Source: Luscinia megarhynchos (Eukaryota; Chordata; Aves; Passeriformes; Turdidae). From it: a stretch of DNA of 64,000 bases. A program made the position numbers and the translations under genes. Location of the stretch: the NCBI GenBank assembly GCA_034336665.1, contig CM067564.1, positions 42,236,975 to 42,300,974 on the forward strand. The letters run 5' to 3'. Below the pieces are notes generated by a model. It was given only the letters and a program-made list of their open reading frames with translations. It made no database searches and was not told the DNA's origin. Positions within the stretch are counted from its first letter, which is position 1; each line of letters begins with the position of its first letter. Below, in pieces: positions 11,959 to 22,450 of this stretch.

Positions 11959-13116
11959 GTACAGCCCCTGAGCACGAGGTCAGGGGGTGAGGGGTCGAGG
12001 GGAGAATGGGAGGGGAAGGGAGGGGGTGGGGGTGACCAGGAGGGGAAAGGGAGGGGTCTGGGGTGACCAGGAGTGTGGAGGGGCTCAGGGCTCCTGGATT
12101 TAGGTAAAAGGAGATTTGGGGGTGACCAGGATGTGGTAGAGGGGCTCCAGGGCTCTGGATTTGGGGGTAAAAAGGAGATTTGGGGGTGACCAGGAGTGTG
12201 GAGGGACTCAGGGCTCTGGGTTTGGGGGCAAAAAAAGGAGATTTGGGGGTGATCCAGGAGGTGTGGTGCAGTTCAGGTCTCTGGGTTTGGGGGGCAAAAG
12301 AGATTTAGGGGTGACCAGGATGTGATGGAGGGGCTCAGGGCTCTGGATTTGGGGGCAAAAAGGAGATTTGGGGGTGACCAGGAGTGTAGGAGTGCTCAGG
12401 AGGCTCTCCCGGGTTTGCAAAAAGGAGATTTGGGGGTGACCAGGATATGATGAGGTGCTCAGAGCTCTGGATTTGCAGGCAGGGCTGGTGACCAGGATGT
12501 GATGAGGTGCTCAGAGCTCTGGATTTGAGCAAAAGGAGATTTGGTGACCAGGATGTGATGGGAGCTTAGGGCTCTGGATTTGAGCAAAAAGGAGGGTTAG
12601 GGGGTGACCAGCGTGGAGGGTGCAGGGCGCTCTGGGGTTTGATCGACCAGGAGATTTCTAGGGGTGACCAGGAGTGTGGAGGGTAGGGCTCTGGTTGTAG
12701 AAAAGGTTTAGTAGGCCAGGAAAGGTGATATGAGCTCAGGGCTCTGGATTTGAGGGTGAAAGGAGATTTGGTGACCAGGAGTGTGGAGAGGCCGGGTTTG
12801 GGGGTGACAAGGGACTCGGGGGACAGGATGGGACAGGAGACTCTTTGGGGGTGACCAGAAGGTGATGAGGGGCTCAGGGCTCAGGATTTGGGGAGACAAA
12901 AGGAGATTTTGGGGTGACCAGGAGTGTGGGGCGGGTTTTTGGGGGTGATAGAGGGCTCGGGGGTTTGGGGGTGACCAGGAGGGTCGCGAACCGGAGATTT
13001 GGGGAGTGCACAGGTGAAGCTGTGGGAGGGCTGTGGGTTGAGGGGCCGATGCCTGAGGAGGGAGGGCACAGATTTTGGGGGAGCTCAAGAGCTGACCCCT
13101 GCGTCTGCCCCCCCAG
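11959..13116. repeat. Intron filled with a roughly 60-base G-rich minisatellite
   Basis: Units of about 55-65 bases carry GGGGTGACCAGGAGTGTGG, then AGGGGCTCAGGGCTCTGG, then ATTTGGGGGCAAAAAGGAGA. They repeat from about 12,030 to 13,000 and decay near the ends. The plus (coding) strand is strongly G-rich with many GGGG runs. The acceptor TGCCCCCCCAG follows at 13116. Confidence 0.9.
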
Positions 13117-13187
13117 TTCGAGCGCTGCAGCCACTTCTTCCAGATGAAGAACATCTCCTTCTGCGGGTGCCACCCCGGGAACAGCTG
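13117..13187 (+). CDS. MAPK8IP2: MAPK8IP2 exon, PTB/PID domain (intact)
   Basis: This 71-base exon is clean in one frame: [20 protein letters not shown] then GNS and a split Cys codon (TG/GTGAGC). JIP2 has [24 protein letters not shown]. Acceptor CCCCCCAG and donor CTG/GTGAGC are both strong. This is the single best exon for recognising the gene, because the block is nearly invariant in JIP1 and JIP2. Confidence 0.97.
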
Positions 13188-14011
13188 GTGAGCCCCCCGA
13201 GGGACCCCACCCTGCAGGGGTGGGCACCCCCAGGGACCCCCAACCCTGCCAGGGGAGCACCCCAGGGACCCCTCACCAGAAATTTAGGGGCACCCCAAGG
13301 GATCCCACCATCCAGGGGCACCCCAAAGGGACCCCAACCCCACCTAAAGACACACCCAAAGGACAGCACCCCAGGGACCACAAATTTAGGGGGAACTTCA
13401 AGGGACTACGCCCATTCAGGGACACCCCAGGGACCCCAACCCCATTCAGGGACACCCCCAAGGGACCCCCAACCCCCTTAGGGACACCCCAAAGGGACCC
13501 CCATAATCCCCATGGACAACCCAAGGACCCCAACCCTGCCCAGGGGACACCACAAGGACCCCTCACAATTTAGACGACAATCAAAGGGGACCCTGCCAGG
13601 GCACAGGACAACCCACCCTAAGGACACAATGGATCCTCCACCAGAATTTCAGGGCACTTACAAAGGGACCCCACCCTGCCAGCACAGGACAGCCCACCCT
13701 AAAAGGACACAAGGGATCCTCACCAAATTTCAGGAACAAGTGGACAAGCCTAAGGACACTAGGGGACATCATCCCAAATGGACAGCAAAGGGACACCCTG
13801 CCAGAAGCACAAAGGGACCCTCACCACTCACGGGGCACCCCAAAGGGACCCCCATGATCCCATGGACAGCTTGGGGACTAACCTGCCAGGGACTATAGAG
13901 CCCCCTGCCTGCTCTGGTGCCTCGGTGGCTCTCCGCTGTGTGTGTCCTGCACCCGCGCAGGGGCAGGTTTTGGGGTGCCGCCCTGAGCAATGCCCCCAAA
14001 CCCTTCGCCAG
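13188..14011. repeat. Intron: GGGACACCCCAAAGGGACCCC array
   Basis: Starting within about 20 bases of the donor, C-rich units of about 20-40 bases (AGGGACACCCCAAAGGGACC) run to about 13,880. About 130 bases of unique CpG-containing DNA then lead to the acceptor TTCGCCAG (ending 14011). Confidence 0.88.
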
Positions 14012-14100
14012 CTATTTCGGGTTCATCACCCAAAGCACAGTGCTGACACATACCTGCCAGCGTGTTAGGTGTCCCAGGAGTCCATGAGACACGTGGCGAG
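14012..14100 (+). CDS. MAPK8IP2: MAPK8IP2 exon, PTB/PID domain (frame broken)
   Basis: The first base completes the Cys codon split in the previous exon, then YFGFIT is clear, followed with indels by KHSVL, [11 protein letters not shown] and VA. JIP2 has [34 protein letters not shown]. At least three single-base changes are needed (near 14028, 14050 and 14070). I do not see a clean donor, so the end near 14100 is approximate. Confidence 0.85.
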
Positions 14101-15653
14101 TGTGTCAGAATCAGAGGGCTTGAGGCACGCTACAGGGGGTACAGCACAGGACAGAGCACGCATGCTAGTCAGGGGACATGGAAGTGTATGGGGGGACACG
14201 GAGGTGTGGGGAACGCAAGGGACACGAGGAGCTACAAGGGGGCACAGGGGGCAGTGGGGACATCGAGTATGGGGGCATGTGTGCACAGAGGGACACCGGA
14301 GATATGGGGGAGCACAGGGGCCATGGGGACACAGGGGCATGGGGGCACAGGGGGGTGACACAGGGGCATGAGGGGCACGGGGGTGTGAGAGCACAGGAGG
14401 GTGAGTAGGGGAGTACAGGGATCACAGTGTGGGGGTGTGGTACAGGGGACACAGGGGCACAGGGGGCACAGGGGTACAGGGGACATAGAGTGTATGGGGG
14501 GACACAGGGGGCATGGGGGCATGCACAGGGACACCAGGGGGTATGCAGGGGGGTATGGAGGGTGTGGAGTGTATGTATGGAGAGCACGGGGACATGGGCA
14601 TGGGGAGTATGGGGGCATGGGGGCACAGGGGCCCTGCGAGGGGCACGAGGGACATGGGGGGCATGCAGGGGGTGTGAGTACAGGGGGACATGGGGACACA
14701 GGGGGACATGGGGAGTGCAGAGCACACAGGGGACATGGGGACATGGAGAGTATGAGGACTGCGAGTATAGACATGCACAGGGGACATGGGGGACACAGGG
14801 GACATTAGGGGGCACGGGGGGCAGAGCTGGCAGAAAGGGTGAGAGTGAGATGGGGGATGGCAGCCGGGGGTTGGGGGCACAGGGGATTTGGGGGTTCAGG
14901 GGATTGGGGGTTTGGGTGCAGCATTTTGGGGTGCCAAGAGGTGGGGGTTCAGAGGTGGGGCTGGATGCCAGGGAATTGGGGGGTGCCAGGGATTGGGGTT
15001 TTGGGTGCCAAGGAATTCGGGGTCCCCAGGGAATTGGGGAGTGCCAGGGAATTGGGGGTTCAGGGATTGGGGGCTGGGAGCCAGAATTCGAGGGTTCAGG
15101 GATTGGAGGAGTTTAGGTGCCAGGGAATTGGGGGTGCCAGGGAAGAATTCGAGGGTGCCAGGGGTGGGGTTCAGGGAGTTAGGAGAATTCGGGGTGCCAG
15201 GGGGTGGTGCCAGGGAGTGAGTTCAGGGATTGGGAATTCGGGGTGCCAGAATTCGGGGTTCGGGGATTGGGGTCTGGGTGCAGCATTTTTTGGGGTGCAG
15301 GAGGTCTGGCGTGCTGGGGCCGGGGTCACGGGGTGTAGGAGTTTTTGGGGTGCTGAGGGTGTTGGGGGCTCTGGATGCGCGGGGGACTGGGGGGGGCAGT
15401 GGGGCTGTGCCAGATTTGGGGGCTGTGGGTGCCTGGGGTCGAGCTGTGCCAGATTTGGGGGCAGTGGTTGCCGTGCCAGTTTTGGGGGCTGTGGGTTCTG
15501 TGCCAGATTTGGGGGGCTGTGGTTGCCGTGCCAGTTTTTGGGGGCAGTGGTTGCCGTGCCGGCTCTGGAGGTGCCAGCAGGCAGTTTTTGGGGGAGTCTC
15601 AGCGGGTGTGGGGGTGCAGGGGCCGCCTCTCCCCTGAGCCCCCCGCCCCCCAG
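14101..15653. repeat. Intron: GGGGACACAGGGGGCATGGGGG array, then TGCCAGGGAATTGGGG array
   Basis: From about 14,130 to 14,820 the units are GGGGACACAGGGGGCATGGG. From about 14,870 to 15,300 they are TGCCAGGGAATTGGGGGTTC. From about 15,400 to 15,560 they are GTGCCAGATTTGGGGGCTGT. All are G-rich on the coding strand. A normal acceptor with a pyrimidine tract (CCCCCCGCCCCCCAG) closes the intron. Confidence 0.88.
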
Positions 15654-15726
15654 CCGAGGCGTTTCAGGAATATTACCAGGAGCACCTGGAGTACGCCTGC
15701 CCACAGAGGACATCTACCTGGAGTAG
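15654..15726 (+). CDS. MAPK8IP2: MAPK8IP2 last coding exon, kinesin-binding C-terminus
   Basis: After acceptor CCCCCCAG the exon encodes AFQEYYQEHLEYAC then PTEDIYLE and TAG at 15724-15726. One C appears to be missing in TGCCCACAGAG, which shifts the frame between YAC and [8 protein letters not shown]. JIP2 ends [23 protein letters not shown]. Family knowledge: the Y-x-C-P-T-E-D-I-Y tail of JIP1 and JIP2 binds the TPR domain of kinesin light chain. Its preservation argues for a functional gene and for the indel being a consensus error. Confidence 0.95.
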
Positions 15727-16400
15727 GGGTCCCGTGCCACCCCAGGGACCTGTGCCACCCCCAGGGACCTGTGCACCCCCAGGGATTTGTGTGCCACCCC
15801 CAGGGATCTGTGTCACCCCTAGGGACCCGGTGTCACCCCCAGGGACCTGTGCCACCCCGGGACCTGTGCCACCCCTAGGAACCCGGTGTCACCTCCCAGG
15901 GACCTGTGCCACCCCCAGGGACTCTGTGCTGAGCCCCCGGGACCTGTGTCACCTCAGGGATCTGTGTCACCTCCTAGGGACCGGTGTCACCCCGGGGACT
16001 CTGTGTGACCCCAGGGATTCTGTGCCCCTAGGGACCGGTGCCACCCGGGACCTGTGTCACCTCCAGGGATTTGTGTGTCACCCCCTAGGGACCTGTACCC
16101 CCTAGGGACCCAGTGCCACCCAGGGACCTGTGTCACCCTCCCAGGGATTTGTGTCACCCCCCTAGGGAGGCAGTGTCACCCCCGAGGGACTCTGTGTGAC
16201 CCCCAGGGACTCTGTGTCACCCACCCAGGGACTCTGTGACACCAGAGGTTCTGTGTCGCAGGGACCCTGTGTGGTGTCACCTCAGGGGACTCCGTGTGGT
16301 GTCACCCCAGAGGTCTCTGTGTCACCCCTCAAGGGACCCGTGTCACCCTCAGGGTCTCTGTGTCACTCACAGACCCTGTCACCCCAAGGATCTCTAGGGT
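15727..16400 (+). repeat. Minisatellite inside the MAPK8IP2 3' UTR
   Basis: Directly after the stop codon, units of about 18-20 bases around CTGTGTCACCCCCAGGGA repeat about 30 times to roughly 16,390. The array is C-rich on the transcribed-strand sequence. It would be part of the mature mRNA if the 3' UTR runs uninterrupted to the poly(A) signal. Confidence 0.85.
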
Positions 16401-16932
16401 GACCCCCAGAGGCTCCGCCACGACCCACCCCTCGCCCCCCACGCCCCCTGGCCTCGGGGAGGTCCCCTCGAGGGTGACACAGCCAACCGGGGGTGACACA
16501 ACCCGAGCAGCCCCCTGCATGAGCACGGCCAGCCCAGGGGACAGCAGGGGCCCGCGGCACAGGGACACTTTTTGGGGGGTCCGGGGGCAACTCAGTGTGG
16601 AGGGGACGCCCCCAGATCCTCGCTGTCCCCCGAAGGAGCAGGGGGTCCCGCAGTACTGCCCGCCCCCTCCCGGGTGTGCTGTCCCTCGTGTCAGTGTCCC
16701 CGGCTGTCCCCTCCCGCCGCCGAGCTCCGGGCCTAAGGGGTCCCGAGGCCACCCCCTCACTGCTGTGCCTGGTGGTCCCTCGCTTCGGCCCCTGTCGCCC
16801 AGCGCTATCGTGACTATATCGCCACCGCCCGCTCGATGTCCCGATATTTATCTGTAACTCAGCGGCCCGAGGCGCCCCCGAGCCCCCAGAGCCAGCCCGG
16901 CTGTCCCACGCCGTTGTCACCCACTGGTGCTC
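16401..16932 (+). other. MAPK8IP2: MAPK8IP2 distal 3' UTR, unique sequence
   Basis: This is GC-rich non-repetitive DNA between the UTR minisatellite and the poly(A) signal. It contains a short A/T-richer segment (TATCGTGACTATATCGCC and GATATTTATCTGTAAC, about 16,805-16,858) that stands out from its surroundings. The open frames here do not match anything I recognise. Confidence 0.6.
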
Positions 16933-16938
16933 AATAAA
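16933..16938 (+). terminator. MAPK8IP2: Poly(A) signal of MAPK8IP2
   Basis: AATAAA in the context CTCAATAAAATATGCTTGAG is followed within 20-30 bases by a G/T-rich downstream element (GAGTGTGAGCTGGGG). It lies 1.2 kb past the stop on the same strand, and no better signal lies between. Confidence 0.85.
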
Positions 16939-16944
16939 ATATGC

Positions 16945-17690
16945 TTGAGTGTGAGCTGGGGACACTGGGGACACTGCGGGGAACACTGGGGACAGGGGAC
17001 AGTGCAAAGGACAGTGCAGGAAGATACACAGGGAACACTACGGGAGGCAGGACAGGGCAGGAACACGGGTGGGGACAGTGTTGGGGACAGTGCTGGGGGA
17101 CAGTGTGGGGACACTGCTTGGTGTGAGCTGGGGACACTGCGGGGACACGGGAGAGCCCAAGGGACAGGAGCGGGATGGGGCAGGAGACGCTGTTGGGGAC
17201 ACTGGGAGGCAGGGGACACAGGTGGGGACAGTGAGTAGGGACACTGCTTGGTGTGAGCTGGGGACACTGCAGGGACACTGCAGGGACAGTGCGGGGACAC
17301 TGAGGGAGGCCCGAGGGGACAGGGCTACAGGGGGCCTGGTGAGACAGTGTTAGGGACACTGCTGGGGAGGACAGTGTGGGGACACTGCTGCTGTGAGCTG
17401 GGGACACTAGGGGACACTGTAGGAGGACAGTGTTTGGGACACTGGGGACAGCGTTGGGACAGTGCTGGGAACACGGGACAGAGGCAGTGCACGGGTGCAG
17501 GGGACACTGCAGAGCTACTGTTAGGGACAGTGAGCAGACATGCGCTGTGGGCAGAGTTGGGGACAGTGGGGACATTGCTAGGGACAGCGTTGGGACACAG
17601 TGCTGGGGACAGGGGTGGGGACAGCGTTGAACAGTGCTGGGACAGTGTTTGGGGACAACACTGGGGACACCAGAGTGACTTAGGGACCCC
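16945..17690. repeat. Minisatellite of the MAPK8IP2 downstream element (GTGTGAGCTGGGGACACTG)
   Basis: Units carry GTGTGAGCTGGGGACACTG and GGGGACAGTGTTGGGGACAG. Some copies extend further left (ACTGCTTGGTGTGAGCTGGG near 17,115 and 17,248) and match the DNA just past the poly(A) signal (ATGCTTGAGTGTGAGCTGGG). The array starts exactly where the gene ends. Confidence 0.88.
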
Positions 17691-18660
17691 CAGCCCCTCC
17701 CTGTCCTTTGCTACAGTTCGCAGGTGCCACACCCTGCCCTGGCGCTGAGGGACATCTGGCATTAGGACCCTGCTGGAGGTGCGACTCACCGACATTGGGG
17801 TGGCACCTGTGGGAGCCAGGAGACTCCAAGAAATTCAGCCATGGACGCAAAAATTCAGCGAGGGACACTAAAACTCATCCCAGGAATATCCACAAAAATT
17901 TCATACCATGACCACCCCAAAATTCAGACAGGAAACTCCCAAAAGCTCATCCAGGAATATCTCCAAAATTCATCGGAGCACCCAAAAATTCCGACAGGGA
18001 CGCAAAACTCGCAAGAATATCCCAAAATTCAGCCATGGACACCCCAAAATTCCAGCCAGGAACACTCTAAAATTCAGCCATGGACACCCCAAGAGTCAGC
18101 CAGGAATGTCCCACAACTCATCCAGGAACACAAAATTCAGCTGGAGACACCCCAAAATTCACTTAGGGACACCCCAAAATGCTTTTTGGGGCACCTCAAA
18201 TCTCAGCCAGGAGACATCAGAGTTAAAGCTGGGGGCACCCCCAAAATCCGGTAATGGACACCCCAAAATTCAGCACGGGAACACAAAATTTCAGCCAGGA
18301 ATATCCACTGCTCATCCAGGAACACCCCCAAAAATTCAGCTGGAAGTCTCAAAATTCACCGAGGACACCCCAAAATGCTTTGGGGCACCTCAGAATTTCA
18401 GCCAGGTGTCCATACGGACTAAACTGCACAAAAATTCAGCCGTGGACACTAAGGGTTCAGCCATGGGACATTCCAGAATTTCAGCGAATATCCCACAACT
18501 CATCCAGGAACACCCCCAGAAATTCAACTGGAGACACCCCAAAATTCAGCCATGAACACCCCAGAACTACGCAGGGACACCCCAAAGTTCACCCATAGAC
18601 ACCCCAAAATTCAGCCATGAACACCCCAAAACTCACTCGGGACACCCCAAAACCCCCTTG
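17691..18660. repeat. Short unique stretch, then ACACCCCAAAATTCAGCCATGG array
   Basis: About 130 bases of unique DNA (17,700-17,830) are followed by units of about 22-30 bases (GGACACCCCAAAATTCAGCC, with CTCATCCAGGAA variants) to about 18,660. No gene is seen. Confidence 0.85.
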
Positions 18661-19540
18661 TCCCTTTGTGCAGGGAGAAACAGAACCCGAACCACCACAG
18701 TACCGAGGCGAGACTTTCTTATAAATTGTGCACATAATAATAATAATTAATAATAATGATAATAATATAATAGCAGAAACATAGATCTCTGTGGGGATGT
18801 GTATCCTAGCGATCCAAGAAGCTGCGAATGGCAGCACCTCGTGAGACGCGGAGGAGAAAGCTTCCTCGGAAGAAATCCCTTACAAGAGTAAGGGGTGAGA
18901 GTCAAACTGACCCTGGGAAAGTGCTTAAAAGCAGGCACACACAGGTGAGCCGGCCGTAGAGCTGCAGGAGGCCGAGAGTGTGGCGGGCTGTGCACATGCT
19001 GGCGTGCGATGGCACATGCATGGGCAGTGCGGCGGCGGGCGGCCGGAGGCGGCAGGAGGAGCGGCGGACAGCGGCGGACAGCGGCGGACAGCGGCGGAGG
19101 ACAGCGGATGGGGCTGGCGAGGCGCGCCGATCACTCACGGGGAGGCTGAGCGGCCCGAGGGGGATTTTGCTGTCCGCGAGTCGGGAGGGGAATGCGGACG
19201 GAGACGGATCGTGGGGAGGTGAGTGATAGGCGCCGGGCTGGACAAACGGGAAAATATGGATCTGCAGGGTGCCAGGGTGAAAATCGCTTTAGGCGAAGAA
19301 GGGGAAAAAGGAAAAAGTGTCTCCCTTTGTACAGCGGAAAAACCCGAGTGCTGGAGAAGCCATGGGAGGAATCACAGTAAGCGCCGCGGCGAGTGACTGC
19401 TTGACGCGAGATGAGGCGGCGGCCAGTACGTGGTCAGAAGTGTCGGCGTGGCAAAGGGCCAGCGGTGGTCGAGAGTCAAGCTTGGCGGCGAGAAATTCCG
19501 GCGTGTAGCGGTGGTCAAAGAAGTGCAGAAACACGGCCCG
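18661..19540. other. Unique island: A/T-rich TAA tract, then a CpG-rich segment
   Basis: An ATAATAATAATAATTAATAA tract lies at about 18,735-18,775. From about 18,960 to 19,220 the DNA is CpG-rich, with a GCGGACAGCGGCGGACAGCG short repeat, and a good plus-strand donor (GGGGAG/GTGAGTGATAGG, GT at 19214). This could be a promoter with a first exon, but I see no TATA box, recognisable peptide or second exon. I give no gene call. Confidence 0.35.
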
Positions 19541-20920
19541 GTGGGTTAAGCGTGGCCAAAGGGTTGGCATGGCCAATGGATTGGCATGGCCAAAGGGTTG
19601 GCCTGGTCAAGGAGTGGTCAAGGGGCCGGCATGGCAGAAGGGTTGGCATGGCCAATGGGTTGGCATGGCCAAAGGACTGGCCTGGTAAAGAGGTGGTCAA
19701 GGGGTCAGCATGGCCAAAGGATTGGCCTGGTAAAGAGGTGGCCAAGGGGTCAGCATGTAGCCAAGGGCACTGGCCTGGTAAAGAGGTGGCCAAGGGGTCA
19801 GCATGGCCAAAGGACTGGCCTGTGAGGTAATAGGGGTTGGCATGGCGATTGGTTAAGCGTGTGGTAGCGGTGGTCAAAAATCCCGTGGCAATGGGTTAAA
19901 GAGGTTGGTAATGGCTGAAGGATTGGCCAAAGTGCCAGAAGTTAGTCAAGGGTCAACACAGCTGATGGATTACTGGCCCAATGGATTGGCACGGCAAGAA
20001 ACGCAGAGCGTGGTCAAAGGGGCGAGCGTGGCCCAAAAGGGCTGGCATGGCGGAAGGACGAAGTGGCGCAGAAGTGATGGTCAAAGGGTCAAGTGGCCAA
20101 TGGGCTGAAGCGTGGCCAAAAATTGCTGACCCAATGGGTTATGGCGTGGCGGCGAGAGGTTCAGCGTGGCTGAAGAAGTGGCCAAAAGAGCCAAGGGGGT
20201 GGTCAAAGTCCGGCGCATGGCCAATGGATTGGCGTGGCAAAGAGGGCTGGAAAAGGGTGTAAAAGCGGGGTCAACACGGCCGATGGACTGGGCGTGGCGA
20301 GGTTGTAGCGGCAAAGGGCCAAGGTGTGGCGAGGAACTACGACACGGCGAGGGGTTAAGGCGTGGCCAAAAGGGCTGGCGTGGTCAAAGGAGCTTAGCAC
20401 AGCTGATGGGTTTAGAAGCGTGGCGAGGGTCAGTGTGGCGATGGGCTGGCAAAGAGACTCCAGAATTGGTCAAAGGGTCAGTGTGGCGATGGACTGGCAG
20501 GAGCTAAAGAGGTGGTCAAGGGGGTCAGTGGCGATGGGCCGCATGGCCAAAGGGCTCAGTGAGTCAAAGGGTCAGCGCGCGATGGACTGGCATGGCCAAA
20601 AGAGGGCTAAGGGTGGTCAAAGTCGGGTGTGGCCCGGTGGGCTGAGAGCGTGGCCACTGGCAAAGGTGCTGTCGGCTGCTGACGTTAGGCGTGTGGCCAA
20701 AGGGTGTGCTTGACCAATGGCTGGCATGGCCAAAGGGTCAGTGTGGTCAAGTAGCCAGCATGGCGAGGGCTAGAGCAGTGGCCAAAGGGGTCAGCGTGCC
20801 AAAGGGGTCAAGCGTGACCAAAGGTCCAGCATGGCCAAAGGGTTAGCGCGGTGTCAAAGTCAGCGATGGCCAAGTCGGCACAGCCCGGTGGTTGTAGCTG
20901 AGCGGGGGTCGTGCGTGACG
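19541..20920. repeat. GGCATGGCCAAAGGGTTGGCC minisatellite
   Basis: Units of about 18-27 bases around AAGGGTTGGCATGGCCAATG and GTGGTCAAGGGGTCAGCATG run for about 1.4 kb and become more degenerate to the right. Long frames on both strands are repeat readings. Confidence 0.88.
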
Positions 20921-21990
20921 GGATTGGCATGGCCGAGGGTCGAGTGGCGGCGCGAGGCTTGGCATGGCCAATGTGGTGTTGTGACCAAAGGGTCAGTGTG
21001 ACCCAGGGGTTGGCAGAGCCAGAACGACCAAAGGGGTCAGCCGCGGCCCATGGGTTGGTGTGGCCGAGGGTCGGAGGTGTGACCCGCGTGGCCGAGGGTC
21101 AGTGTGACCCATGTGACGCTGAGGTCGAGTGTGACCCGAAGCCAGGATCGAGTGTGAGCCAGAGTCAGTGTGACCCGTCAGTGTGACCCATGGCCAGGGT
21201 CGAGGTGTGAGCCGTCGAGGTGTGACAGGGCCAGAGGTCCGGTGTGATCCAGGGTAGTCGGGTGTCGACCGGGCGAGGAGGCCGGTGTGACCCGAGGGTC
21301 AGTGCGCGTGGCGAGTCAGGGTCGAGTGTGACCCAGTCGGAGTGTGACCGGGGCCGAGGAGTCGGAGGTGTGACCCAGAGGTCGGTGTGACCCGTCAGTG
21401 TGACCCATGGCCGCAGTGTGACCCAGGCGTCAGCGGGGCAGGGGTCAGTGTGACCCAGGGCTGGTCGAGTGTGACCCATGAGCCAGGGGTCAGTGTGACC
21501 CGCTGAGGTCGAGTGCGAGGCTGGCCGAGGGTCAAGTAGCTGACTGAAAAGGTCAGTGTGACCCAGGGGGTCGGGTGTGAGCCGAGCTGAGAAGTCGGTG
21601 TGACCCAGGGGTCAGTGTGACCCAGGGCCAGGGGTCGAGTGTGACCAGAGGTCAGTGTGACCCAGGGGTCAGTGTGACGGGAGGGCCAGAAGGGTCGGTG
21701 TGGGCCAGAGGCCAGGTCAGTGTGACCAGGGCCAAGGGTCGCGGTGTGGTGCCAGGGGGTCCAGTGTGACCCAGAGGTCAGCGCGAGCTGAAGTCGCGGT
21801 GTGACGGGGGTCGAGGAGTGATGGGAGCCGGCGGTCCGGAGGTGTGGCCAGGGGTCAGTGTGACCCATGGGCAGGGTCGGGCAGGCCCAGGGGTCAGGTG
21901 TGAGCCCGGGGCCAAGGTGCCCGAGTGTGACCCAGAGGTCAGTGCGCAGGAGGTCAGTGTGACAGAGCCAGAGGTCCCAGTGTGACAGGG
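20921..21990. repeat. GGTCAGTGTGACCCAGGG minisatellite
   Basis: Units of about 18-22 bases around AGGGGTCAGTGTGACCCAGG. The unit is partly palindromic (GGTCA...TGACC), so both strands look alike. The array grades into the preceding one near 20,950-21,100. Confidence 0.88.
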
Positions 21991-22450
21991 TCGAGGGTAC
22001 GACGTCAGCAGCGGCCGAGGGCCAGAAGCAGTCAGGGGTCACTTCCTGCTCTGCCTTCTCCTGGATGGCTTTCCAAAGGCAAGGTGGCCCGCCCTCTGCA
22101 GGTGGCGGGAGGGTGGCCGGAGCTGGGGACCTCGGGAAGTGCTCCGTCCCCACGGGAGGGGACAGCAGAGGCAGGAGCGGCCGCGGGGACCCGGACGGCG
22201 GCGGGGGGCACCGGGTGAGTGAGGCGAGGTGAGAGTGACGGAGCTGGTGGCACCCTTGCGGACACTGGAGCTGAGGGTGCACAGCACGAGGCCGACCTGG
22301 AGGGGACACTGGAGACACGGAGGGGACACAGAGACAGCGAGCTGTGCTGGCAGCGGTTAGGAGCCACGAGGCGAAAGCTCCGAGGGTTAGCCCGAGACCC
22401 TGATGGCCCAGCGCACAGGTCTCTTGTCCAGCTCTGCCACATCCCCACTT
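21991..22450. other. Unassigned CpG-rich unique island
   Basis: This non-repetitive GC-rich block between two arrays contains a plus-strand donor-like CACCGGGTGAGTGAGG at about 22,208-22,223. The minus strand is open and reads LWKAIQEKAEQEV around 22,040-22,080, which I do not recognise. It is too short and isolated for a gene call. Confidence 0.3.

Larger units (their letters stand above)
1..16938 (+). other. MAPK8IP2: MAPK8IP2 (JIP2/IB2) locus, 3' part
   Basis: Eight separate blocks in the same order and strand match the C-terminal three quarters of the JNK-interacting protein 2 scaffold: the middle acidic/serine-rich region, the SH3 domain, the PTB/PID domain, and the terminal [11 protein letters not shown] followed by a stop. 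Known for the family: JIP2 is a cytoplasmic, neuron- and endocrine-enriched scaffold that assembles MLK, MKK7 and JNK and binds kinesin light chain through its extreme C-terminus. Seen here: splice sites flank most blocks, and a poly(A) signal lies 1.2 kb past the stop. The JNK-binding domain and start codon are not in the window. Every intron is largely tandem repeat. Small indels break the frame in several exons while the protein match resumes on each side, so I read this as a real gene with consensus errors; decay of the gene is the alternative. Confidence 0.9.

Noticed and set aside
18589..18837. Minus-strand frame with a hydrophobic stretch (AIILLSLLLIIIIM, then CTIYKK) that resembles a membrane segment
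   Set aside because: The hydrophobic part is the translation of an ATAATAATAATTATTATT tract, the rest runs into a minisatellite, and no family match or gene context exists.
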